A stretch of 33,165 nucleotides of DNA from Candidatus Doudnabacteria bacterium RIFCSPHIGHO2_01_FULL_46_24 (lineage in GTDB: Bacteria > Patescibacteriota > Doudnabacteria > UBA920 > O2-02-FULL-48-8). The notes beneath the pieces are model-generated. The model searched no databases and was not told where the DNA came from. It saw only the letters and a list, made by a program, of their open reading frames with translations. Positions 20,655 through 27,240 of this stretch are shown in pieces. Position 1 is the stretch's first letter, and each line of letters starts with the position of its first letter. Position numbers and translations under genes: made by a program. The DNA lies in assembly GCA_001777575.1 (NCBI GenBank), contig MFEL01000009.1:1-33165 (forward strand), written 5' to 3'.

Positions 20655-22185
20655 TACCTTACAACTGTCAGACCTTGAAATCCTGCCAGTAAAAACAGAA
20701 GCAGAGATTAAAGATAATGAAACCTTATCTAAAGGCTTGATTTATGATCGTGACGGCAGCGTGATTGCTAAACAAGAATCATTTACCTATGACCCAAATC
20801 AAACATATTCTAAAACTATTTTGCCTATTCAGGACGATCTGGGTGATTGGAAAACAATCTATGAAGTAGATAAAAAGGATGGAATATTTAAAATTGCAAA
20901 ATATATAACTGAAAAATACAGTGTAAAAACAATCGGAGAACGCAGAGAGCGGGAGATGTATATTTACGAAAACGGACGTTATCGCTTAGGCGCAAATATG
21001 TTAAGAGCGGAAATTCAAAGCATGTTGGAAGAACTAGCATCGTCGCATTTAAAAAACGAAGTTATTGAACAAATTAAAGATTTATCTGTAACTGAACGGA
21101 AAGAATTTAACGTGGAGAGCAACCTAATAAATATTGCTAATGGAGTATTAGATATAACCACGAATAGCTTATTGGATCACAAAAATACGTACTTATTTTT
21201 GCATATTATTCCGGTTAAATATATCCCAGAAGCGGATTGTCCTGGAATCAAAAAATTCCTTTACGAAATTTTGAACGAAGAAGACGTTGCTATTATACAG
21301 GAATGGCTTGGGTATGCACTTTACAGAAGTTATTTTATTAAAAAAGCTCTTATACTTGTTGGAGAAAGAGATACTGGCAAGACAACTTTAATTCGGTTAT
21401 TTAGTGAGTTATTAGGCAAAGAAAATATTTCGGGAGTTAGTTTGCAAAGGCTCGTATCAGATAAATTTTCTGCTGCCCATCTGTTTAATAAGCACATAAA
21501 CATCTATGACGATTTATCTTTCAAGGACGTAAACGATAACGGTGCCTTTAAGATTGCAACAGGCGGCGGCATTATTACCGGCGAATATAAGTTTGGCGAG
21601 CAGTTTCAGTTTGAAAATTATTCTAAACTTACTTTTGCCTGCAATAAAATCCCCAATGTTAAAGACACAAACGACGACGCTTACTTCAACCGATGGATCA
21701 TCATTCCCTTTAATAAAACTGTCCTTAACCCTGATAAATTCCTGATCAATAAACTAACCACACCCGATGAATTATCAGGTCTGCTAAATTTTGCATTATC
21801 GGGGCTGAAACGGCTCTTGGATAATCAAGAATTTAGCTACAAAAAAGAACCGGACGAGATTAAGACAGAGATGTTGCGATCTGGCTCGGTAATTGCAAAT
21901 TTTGCCTATGACTGTCTTGAGGAAAAGACCGACGAATGGGTTAGCAAAGATGCAATGTACAGCACTTTTGTTGAGTACGCTAAGTCGCATAGGCTACCAG
22001 TTGAAACTATAAACAATTTAGGTAAAAAACTGCCGCAGTATGCTACCTACATTACTGACAGAAAAAAACAAGATACTACTACTAAACAGCAGATCACGGG
22101 GTGGAGGAATGTTCAAATTAAAGCAGATTTCATTTCGGTTGAAAATCTAAATAGCAGGGATAGCATAGATATTTTTAATAACTAA
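20647..22185 (+). CDS. D5-like primase-helicase (phage/plasmid replication)
   Basis: 512 residues. A D5_N-like domain (about residues 150-230, with IANGVLDITTNSLLDH and a YIPEADCPGIKKFL block) precedes an SF3 helicase domain: Walker A LVGERDTGKTTL (about 237-248), Walker B INIYDDLSF, motif C LTFACNKIPNV and the arginine finger in AYFNRWIIIPF. Such proteins unwind DNA hexamerically at the replication origin of phages, plasmids and satellites. The N-terminal part lacks a recognisable polymerase motif, so a partner primase may be absent. The C-terminus has a winged-helix-like region (WVSKDAMYSTFVEYAKSH). It is the main evidence that this region is an integrated replicon. Confidence 0.92.
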   Translation: MNDTLQLSDLEILPVKTEAEIKDNETLSKGLIYDRDGSVIAKQESFTYDPNQTYSKTILPIQDDLGDWKTIYEVDKKDGIFKIAKYITEKYSVKTIGERREREMYIYENGRYRLGANMLRAEIQSMLEELASSHLKNEVIEQIKDLSVTERKEFNVESNLINIANGVLDITTNSLLDHKNTYLFLHIIPVKYIPEADCPGIKKFLYEILNEEDVAIIQEWLGYALYRSYFIKKALILVGERDTGKTTLIRLFSELLGKENISGVSLQRLVSDKFSAAHLFNKHINIYDDLSFKDVNDNGAFKIATGGGIITGEYKFGEQFQFENYSKLTFACNKIPNVKDTNDDAYFNRWIIIPFNKTVLNPDKFLINKLTTPDELSGLLNFALSGLKRLLDNQEFSYKKEPDEIKTEMLRSGSVIANFAYDCLEEKTDEWVSKDAMYSTFVEYAKSHRLPVETINNLGKKLPQYATYITDRKKQDTTTKQQITGWRNVQIKADFISVENLNSRDSIDIFNN

Positions 22186-22467
22186 TAAGAATTTATAGAT
22201 ATAGAGCATATTAATATAACCTTATTCTTCCCTGCTATCCCTGATTGAAAAGCTGGGAAAACACGAAATTCGCCACGGCAAAATCCGAATTTTCTGAAAG
22301 TATTTTTTAAAAAAAATATAAAAACGAAAAATTTAGAATTTTTCTCTTAAGTAAGCGGTTTTTTTGCCAAATCACTATACGTAGATATATATTGTACGAG
22401 CAGTAGACTATGTCGTCTACTACATACTCATATATAACAGTTTATAGCGAGTTGTCTAAAAATATGT

Positions 22468-22590
22468 TATAATTAATACGTGACCTAACATTATACGATT
22501 CCTTTGCGGTTTTATTTATTAGTATTGTTGCCCTTGAGGGGCACCTGCCAGCAATATTATCCGCAAGGATTGTAATGTTTGGGTCACCAG
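22468..22590 (+). promoter_or_regulatory. Recombinase promoter and long leader hairpin
   Basis: An extended -10, TGTTATAAT (TATAAT 22468-22473), precedes a leader in which TGACCTAACATTATACGATT... (from 22481) pairs with ...GGATTGTAATGTTTGGGTCA (to 22586), with an inner AGTATTG...CAATATT stem and GGGGCACCTGC-type sequence at the tip. The 389-bp gap upstream holds no gene; it is A+T-rich with short dyads such as CAGTAGAC/GTCTAC. The hairpin might regulate expression or be part of an attachment site. Confidence 0.6.
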
Positions 22591-22616
22591 GTGTCCCTTT
22601 TGGTTTAAATAATTCT

Positions 22617-24221
22617 ATGAAATCAATCTTATTTTGCAGAGTTTCTAGTAAAGAACAGGCTGACGAGGGCTATTCCCTGGAAGCCCAAGAAAAACTTTTG
22701 CGCGGATATGCCGAGCAGAACGGTTTTAAGATTGCCAAAGTATACAAGATCGCTGAAACTGCCAGCAAAGATCATGTTCGTAAACTTTTTAAAGAGATTT
22801 TTCAATTTGCTAACAAATACAATGTAAATTTTATCCTATGCGAAAAAATTGATCGTCTGACAAGAAATTTAAAAGATGCGGCCATAGTTGACGATTGGGT
22901 CAAAGAAGATACCAAAAGGGCGGTGCATTTTGTTAAGGAGCACTTTATCCTTAACGAAAACACCAAAGCTCATGATAATTTCGTATGGGACATGAAGGTC
23001 GCTGTGGCAAGATTTTATGCAAATAATCTATCCGAAGAAGTCCACAAAGGACAAAATGAAAAATTGGCGCAAGGCTGGATGCCGGCCAAACCAACACTAG
23101 GATATAAAACCATTGGCGAGAAAGGCCACAAGACACATGTCTTTGATGAGCAGAAAGCACCATTAGTCAAAAGGATGTTTGAATATTACAGTACTGGGCG
23201 TTATTCGCTTAAGACCTTAGTTGAGATGATGTATGAGGCAGGATTGCGAAGTTATAGCGGCAATAAGCTTGGTAAGAGCCGAATGGCCGGTATATTCGGT
23301 GATCCATTCTATTATGGCAAGATCCGGTGGATGGGCACCCTTTACCCAGGCAATCAGGCACCGTTAATAACCAAAGAGTTGTTTGATAAAGTCCAAGAAG
23401 TCCTAAGAGGCAAGACCAATCCAAGACACACCTCACACCATCATTTATTTAAAGGTTTAATTGGTTGCGCTGATTGCGGTTATCTGATTACTTGGGAAAA
23501 ACAGAAAGGCTCTGTTTACGGTCATTGTAATAAATACCATAACTGTAAAAAGCGGAAGTGGTATATTGAGAACGAAATTGAAAAACAGATATTACCGGCT
23601 TATGAACAATTGCAGATAAAAAATCCACGCTTGATGGACTGGATCAAGAAAGCCTTGAGGGAAGGACACAAAGACGAGGTGGAATACAACCAGACCGCCT
23701 TAAGTGAGCTACAGAAGCAATACACCGCCATCCAGAGCCGTTTAGATCGGCTTTATGACGACAAGTTGGATGAAAAAATCACCCAAGACATGTATGATCG
23801 CAAATTCCAACAGTACAGCGAGGATCGGGATCGGATATTGCAATCTATACAAAAGCACTCACAAAGCAGTGATAGGTATGTTGAGCTTGGGGTTGCACTA
23901 TATGAGCTTTCCCAAAAAGCCAAAGATATTTATTTGAAAGCCGAGCCGGAACAAAAACGAAAGTTGAATAATCTTGTGTTGACTGGTTTAAAAATAGATA
24001 ACGGTTTATTATCTTATGAATACACAAAACCATTTAAATTATTGCTTGAGGCAATTAAAGCGACTAACAGTTCGGATCGTTCAGATTTTGGAAAAATGGA
24101 AGTAAAATTATCGAACTCCGAGATTATGGCTAAGGTAAATGAAAAAGCACCAGTTTTACCTGATGCTGTTTCATATGGCTCCGGCGGCAGGATTCGAACC
24201 TGCGACCTGGGGATTACATAG
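22617..24221 (+). CDS. Large serine recombinase (integrase)
   Basis: 534 residues. The catalytic N-terminal resolvase domain begins KSILFCRVSSKEQADEGYS (nucleophile Ser in CRVSS) with KIDRLTRN behind. A Recombinase domain (LGYKTIGEKGHK..., GIFGDPFYYGKIRW), a zinc ribbon (CADCGYLI...CNKYHNCKKRKW) and a long coiled coil (about residues 370-420) follow, the architecture of large serine integrases. Start ATG 22617 is chosen at the resolvase domain; the frame opens at 22575 inside the leader hairpin. The last about 20 codons (YGSGGRIRTCDLGIT) are read through the complementary strand of tRNA-Asn, so the gene abuts the attachment point and its native C-terminus may have been replaced on integration. 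Confidence 0.93.
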   Translation: MKSILFCRVSSKEQADEGYSLEAQEKLLRGYAEQNGFKIAKVYKIAETASKDHVRKLFKEIFQFANKYNVNFILCEKIDRLTRNLKDAAIVDDWVKEDTKRAVHFVKEHFILNENTKAHDNFVWDMKVAVARFYANNLSEEVHKGQNEKLAQGWMPAKPTLGYKTIGEKGHKTHVFDEQKAPLVKRMFEYYSTGRYSLKTLVEMMYEAGLRSYSGNKLGKSRMAGIFGDPFYYGKIRWMGTLYPGNQAPLITKELFDKVQEVLRGKTNPRHTSHHHLFKGLIGCADCGYLITWEKQKGSVYGHCNKYHNCKKRKWYIENEIEKQILPAYEQLQIKNPRLMDWIKKALREGHKDEVEYNQTALSELQKQYTAIQSRLDRLYDDKLDEKITQDMYDRKFQQYSEDRDRILQSIQKHSQSSDRYVELGVALYELSQKAKDIYLKAEPEQKRKLNNLVLTGLKIDNGLLSYEYTKPFKLLLEAIKATNSSDRSDFGKMEVKLSNSEIMAKVNEKAPVLPDAVSYGSGGRIRTCDLGIT

Positions 24222-24332
24222 CTCCTAAAATTGCTTCTAGGGATGGACTATATCATGACCATTTAAGGTCCGAGGCGCTTCGACCTCGCCTGCGGCGGGG
24301 GCTACTCTCTTTCGAGATAGTCTCTACACCTT

Positions 24333-24363
24333 CCCAGCTCCAGTTTTCAAAACCGGGGCTGGG
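24333..24363 (-). repeat. Palindromic element family C in the tRNA-Asn intron, copy 1
   Basis: CCCAGCTCCAGTTTT and AAAACCGGGGCTGGG with a two-base loop. Confidence 0.85.
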
Positions 24364-24382
24364 CTTGGCTCGGGATTATCCC

Positions 24383-24410
24383 GCTCCACTTTTTTCAAAA
24401 GTGGGGCTGG
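24383..24410 (-). repeat. Palindromic element family C in the tRNA-Asn intron, copy 2
   Basis: GCTCCACTTTT and AAAAGTGGGGC arms. It runs into the 3' end of the HNH gene and supplies that gene's last codons and TGA stop. Confidence 0.8.
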
Positions 24411-24757
24411 ACTTCCCCGAATTCACCTCGTTTTTCAACCGAGCTTTCGCTCGGAAGCTGCGATATTCCTGCATGTAATTCTCTGTGGCAATTTGCGCAA
24501 ACTAATACGCATTTATCTAATTCGGCTTTGATCTTATTCCAGGATCTAGTAAGATCTCTTACAGAAATTGCGAAATCTTTTTTACTTGGATCCAGATGAT
24601 GAAAATCTAGAGCGCCTAGATATTTGTTATATCCACAGAGAACACATTTGCCGCCCTTATATTCCTTGGCCATTTCTCGAAGTTTTTGTCTTCGTTTAGT
24701 AACGGCCTTGATAATATAAGCGGCTCTATCGGAATAGGTTCTTTTGTCTTTTGGCAT
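24395..24757 (-). CDS. HNH homing endonuclease, intron-encoded
   Basis: 120 residues. The HNH beta-beta-alpha metal motif is seen as KCVLCGYNKYLGALDFHHLDP (C-x2-C, then HH) and CANCHRELH (second C-x2-C and His). A basic N-terminal helix (AVTKRRQKLREMAKEY) may contact DNA. It lies in the 5' half of the tRNA-Asn intron, consistent with homing. The C-terminal tail GEFGEVQPHF is encoded by a family C palindrome that provides the stop, so the native tail was probably changed. Start ATG 24757. Confidence 0.9.
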   Translation of the reverse strand: MPKDKRTYSDRAAYIIKAVTKRRQKLREMAKEYKGGKCVLCGYNKYLGALDFHHLDPSKKDFAISVRDLTRSWNKIKAELDKCVLVCANCHRELHAGISQLPSESSVEKRGEFGEVQPHF

Positions 24758-24940
24758 AAAACAAAGCCTTTATGCCGCCATTAAGAACTAAAGTTCACAG
24801 TCCCTCGCTCTACCGCTGAGCTACGCCGGAACGTGCATAGATTTTAGCAGAAAACCGCGCTTTTTACAACCCTTTCTTCCCTTTACTCCCGTTAATTATT
24901 CAAGTTATAATTAATACGTATTAAAATCAGTATCAAAATC

Positions 24941-25114
24941 ATGACCCGAAGAACAGCCAAAGAAACCAACATCCGCAAATTAACCAAGTCCGGCGCCAGC
25001 CTGGTCGTCTCCCTGCCTCGCGAGATCTTGAACCTACTCGGCTGGAAAGAAAAGCAAAAGCTCGTGGTCCGCAAAATCCGCGGCGGCGTCACAATCAAAG
25101 ATTGGAAGCGTTAG
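24941..25114 (+). CDS. AbrB/SpoVT-like DNA-binding protein
   Basis: 57 residues beginning MTRRTAKETNIRKL. The swapped-hairpin AbrB pattern is visible in KLTKSGASLVVSLPREILNLLGWKEKQKLVVRKIRGGVTIKDW: a short beta strand, LP.EI, then a WK..Q.L.V....GG...I.DW half. Such proteins act as dimeric repressors or as MazE-like antitoxins. No toxin gene adjoins it, so a transcription regulator is more likely. A TATAAT at 24906-24911 may belong to its promoter. Confidence 0.75.
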   Translation: MTRRTAKETNIRKLTKSGASLVVSLPREILNLLGWKEKQKLVVRKIRGGVTIKDWKR

Positions 25115-25120
25115 GCTGCA

Positions 25121-25160
25121 GTTATTCCCCTCCCAGAATAGGAGGGGCTAGGGGAGGTAG
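25121..25160 (+). repeat. Palindromic element family E
   Basis: TTCCCCTCCCAGAATAGGAGGGG followed by TAGGGGAGG, matching the element inside endonuclease Q. Confidence 0.7.
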
Positions 25161-25165
25161 GATAA

Positions 25166-25315
25166 ATGCTCAAAATAAAAAGTAAACTCTCCACTTCCAA
25201 AAAAGCCGCGGCCATCGCCGCGGCCGGCCTCATCGTCAGCCTAGGTGGTCAAAGGCAACATCTCCACCCGCGGCTTTGGCAAAACTTATCTCATCGAGAG
25301 TTGCGACATCCCTAG
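25166..25315 (+). pseudogene. Remnant of a secreted-protein gene, frameshifted
   Basis: Opens as MLKIKSKLSTSKKAAAIAAAGLIVSL, a signal-like N-terminus, then loses sense after SLGG. The next frame (from 25245) reads VKGNISTRGFGKTYLIESCDIPS, resembling the KGNIS...G.K.Y motif of small secreted or SNase-linked domains. A single frameshift near 25243 would join them. Stop 25313-25315 is two bases before the next gene. Confidence 0.45.
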
Positions 25316-25316
25316 T

Positions 25317-25703
25317 ATGAACCCTTGGATAATTATTTGGCCAGCCTTTTGGATTACTGCCATCGGCTTGCCGTTATACCTTTTCAAGAAACACCAGATT
25401 ACTTTTCATCAAAAGTCCTGGCAGCACACCCTGTTTTTTATTTTTTTATCAATCGCGCTACTCTTTGTTTACCAGAATTTCTTCTCTATATATTTCAATA
25501 ATTTATCCCTGTATCCTCTCTTGGCTGTTGCTTGTTTATTTTTGTTATGGCTTTGGGCGCTAGGTACTTTCCCCAATGATTATTACACCAAACAAGAGCG
25601 GTTCGGCTACCAACTGTCCAGGTTTTCGAAATTACCTTCCAGCAGCTTTGCGGATAAATTTGGCGTGCAGTGGATGGTGAACTATCATGCGGAACAAAAA
25701 TAA
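25317..25703 (+). CDS. Hypothetical membrane protein
   Basis: 128 residues from ATG 25317 (MNPWIIIWPAFWITAIGLPL). Three TM segments are visible: residues 3-21, about 37-53 (LFFIFLSIALLFVY) and about 63-83 (LYPLLAVACLFLLWLWALG). A cytoplasmic or extracellular tail of about 45 residues carries a Tyr/Phe-rich stretch. The frame extends upstream to 25245 through sequence that looks like the remnant of another gene, so the internal ATG is chosen. No family is recognised. Confidence 0.7.
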   Translation: MNPWIIIWPAFWITAIGLPLYLFKKHQITFHQKSWQHTLFFIFLSIALLFVYQNFFSIYFNNLSLYPLLAVACLFLLWLWALGTFPNDYYTKQERFGYQLSRFSKLPSSSFADKFGVQWMVNYHAEQK

Positions 25704-25786
25704 GAATTTGTGGCCAAAAGATGCCGGCCCAGTTTGACCTACCCGGCCTATCGGACTTATAATGAAAAAGCAATTAAATCCACTTT

Positions 25787-26386
25787 ATGAGAAACAAAAT
25801 TATTTCCGCTTGTTTGGCCGCTTCTTTAGTCATGCCGGTTTTGGCGTTGGCGCAATCTGCCGATGAAGCTGTGGTCCGCTGCGGTGGATTAGCGGGAACT
25901 CGATGTCCAACCAAGGGCTATAAATGCACCCTAGAAGGGGATTATCCCGACGCCTTAACCAAGTGCGTCAAAGAAGAGGCTAGACCCGCGCCCATTCCCG
26001 TTAATAAGCGTCCAAAGGCTGAGCGTGTCGAATATCTCAAAAGATCGGCCCAAACCCAGCATAATCGCACCGAAACAGCCATAGATAAGCTTGCCGTTAT
26101 GGTAGACCGGATCGAAGCGTATGCAGCCAAACTGCAGGAACGCGGCGTGGACACTTCCTCGGTTGTACCCTCCATCGAATCGGCTAAAACCACGAAAGAG
26201 GAAATCAAGGCCATGCTCTCAGAATTGCGCGCAAGATACGAGGCTATTGATCCGGAGAGCGATGATGTCCGGACTACGGTGCAGGCATTTATGTCAGAGA
26301 TGAAGAACATCAAAAAGAAACTGATTGAATTTCACCGTATGCTCATGAGCATAGTCAAGCAATTAAAGAGCCTGGAGAGAAAATAA
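25787..26386 (+). CDS. Secreted Cys-motif and coiled-coil protein
   Basis: 199 residues. It has a signal peptide (ISACLAASLVMPVLALAQS, cleavage after about residue 23) and a four-Cys motif (RCGGLAGTRCPTKGYKC... ending KC) like small extracellular disulfide modules. A Pro linker follows, then a long helical coiled coil (about residues 85-195: TAIDKLAVMVDRIEAYAAKL, TKEEIKAMLSELRARYE, MKNIKKKLIEFHRMLMSI). It is followed after two bases by a single-TM protein, so the pair is probably co-transcribed and may form a surface complex. Confidence 0.82.
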   Translation: MRNKIISACLAASLVMPVLALAQSADEAVVRCGGLAGTRCPTKGYKCTLEGDYPDALTKCVKEEARPAPIPVNKRPKAERVEYLKRSAQTQHNRTETAIDKLAVMVDRIEAYAAKLQERGVDTSSVVPSIESAKTTKEEIKAMLSELRARYEAIDPESDDVRTTVQAFMSEMKNIKKKLIEFHRMLMSIVKQLKSLERK

Positions 26387-26387
26387 C

Positions 26388-26657
26388 ATGAATTACAAAC
26401 TTATCATCGGCGCGGTTGTATTGGCAGGTGTTATAGTCTTAGGGATTTGGTTTTGGACCGAATTGAATTATAACCGCGAGGAACTTTCCAATCTGCCCGT
26501 TTCAGCTCAGGACAATTCTCAAGCCCCTGTTTCTGATAATGAGGCAGCCCCGCAGCCTGTTTCCGGTCAGGAAAGCGCGGTAGAGTTAGAGGGCGAACTG
26601 AATGGACTGGACCTCTCCGGCCTAGACGCGGAAGAGTTTGACTTGTCGGGATTATGA
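26388..26657 (+). CDS. Single-TM acidic protein
   Basis: 89 residues. An N-terminal TM helix (LIIGAVVLAGVIVLGIWFW) precedes an extracytoplasmic acidic, Pro/Ser/Gln-rich tail ending in a LDLSGLDAEEFDLSGL repeat. It starts one base after the preceding stop. The preceding protein and this one resemble a secreted coiled coil with its anchored partner. A terminator follows. No family is recognised. Confidence 0.78.
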   Translation: MNYKLIIGAVVLAGVIVLGIWFWTELNYNREELSNLPVSAQDNSQAPVSDNEAAPQPVSGQESAVELEGELNGLDLSGLDAEEFDLSGL

Positions 26658-26692
26658 TTTGTTGATAGATTATAGTTAATAGTTGGTAGTTA

Positions 26693-26719
26693 AAAAAAGG
26701 CGGCGTAGGCCGCTTTTTA
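26693..26719 (+). terminator. Intrinsic terminator
   Basis: GCGGC-GTAG-GCCGC stem at 26700-26713, flanked by A7 and T5. Confidence 0.8.
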
Positions 26720-26759
26720 TTTTCCCCTTTTTCCTCCACATCCCTTACACCTCTTTTTT

Positions 26760-27005
26760 ATGTTTTCTCAAATTGATGAGCCAATTGACGTCATCGCGAA
26801 ATTTTCCAAAAATAAGCTTACGCCGGTTAAGTTTCTTTGGGGCGGCCGGGAATACTTGGTCCGTAAAATAAACCTGACTTGGAGCAGCTTCGAAGGCCGC
26901 AGCAAAATTTACTATTTTGCGGTATCGGATAACGTGAATTGTTTTAAGTTGAGATTTGATACTGAGTCGTTGAGGTGGACGCTACTTGAGAGTTATGTGG
27001 AATAG
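26760..27005 (+). CDS. DUF6504-like protein next to the Y-family polymerase
   Basis: 81 residues. PVKFLWGGREYLVRKINLTW, IYYFAVSDNVNCFKLRFD and RWTLLESYVE match the small beta-rich domain I know as DUF6504 (PxxFxWRGRxYxVxxI...W and YxLxxD...W.L...Y), which is often found next to or fused with Y-family polymerase-type genes. It precedes dinB by about 235 bp of repeats. A role in translesion synthesis is inferred from context only. Confidence 0.65.
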   Translation: MFSQIDEPIDVIAKFSKNKLTPVKFLWGGREYLVRKINLTWSSFEGRSKIYYFAVSDNVNCFKLRFDTESLRWTLLESYVE

Positions 27006-27010
27006 CCCCC

Positions 27011-27235
27011 GCCCATCCCCGAGGCGAGGGTTCTTCTCTCCCAGACCATCCCCGAGGCGAGGGTTCTTCTCTCCCAGACCATCCCCGAGGCGAGGGTTCT
27101 TCTCTCCCAGACCATCCCCGAGGCGAGGGTTCGGAGAGTAATCGGGGATCTTGTAGAAGCCTATACTAAGATCCCCGCTCAGCTTGGCAAAACTCTCAGC
27201 GGGGATGGGAGAAAGGCGGGGATGGGAATAGGACA
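27011..27235 (+). repeat. 33-bp tandem repeat x4 and palindromic element family B
   Basis: Four units of 33 bp (CCATCCCCGAGGCGAGGG + TTCTTCTCTCCCAGA), the last one running into CGGAGAGTAATCGGGGATCTT, followed by AGATCCCCGCTCAGC...CTCTCAGCGGGGATGGG. The first 142 bp (27011-27152) are identical to 30640-30781 inside the surface protein gene. Confidence 0.92.
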
Positions 27236-27240
27236 AAGTT

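Larger units (their letters stand above)
24217..24796 (-). ncRNA. Group I intron in tRNA-Asn, with HNH gene
   Basis: 580 nt. The 5' splice site follows U and the last base is G (complement of C24217). On the minus strand the P7 strands AGACTATCT and ATATAGTCC are present near 24315 and 24250. An HNH nuclease gene lies in the 5' half, and two family C palindromes occupy loops. A GC palindrome (family A/G-like, near 24276-24302) fills another loop. Confidence 0.88.
24176..24830 (-). tRNA. tRNA-Asn (GTT), split by a group I intron
   Basis: The exons are complement of 24797-24830 and of 24176-24216. Spliced, acceptor TCCGGCG pairs with CGCCGGA, the D arm is GCTC...GAGC, the anticodon loop CTGTTAA gives GTT, T arm GCAGG-TTCGAAT-CCTGC, discriminator G and encoded CCA, all as expected for tRNA-Asn. 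One A.C mismatch lies at the top of the anticodon stem (27-43). The intron interrupts the anticodon between positions 35 and 36. The 3' exon overlaps the end of the recombinase gene on the other strand. Confidence 0.92.

Noticed and set aside
27011-27152. CRISPR array
   Set aside because: The 33-bp units are contiguous with no variable spacers and no cas genes nearby. They are tandem copies of a palindromic element.
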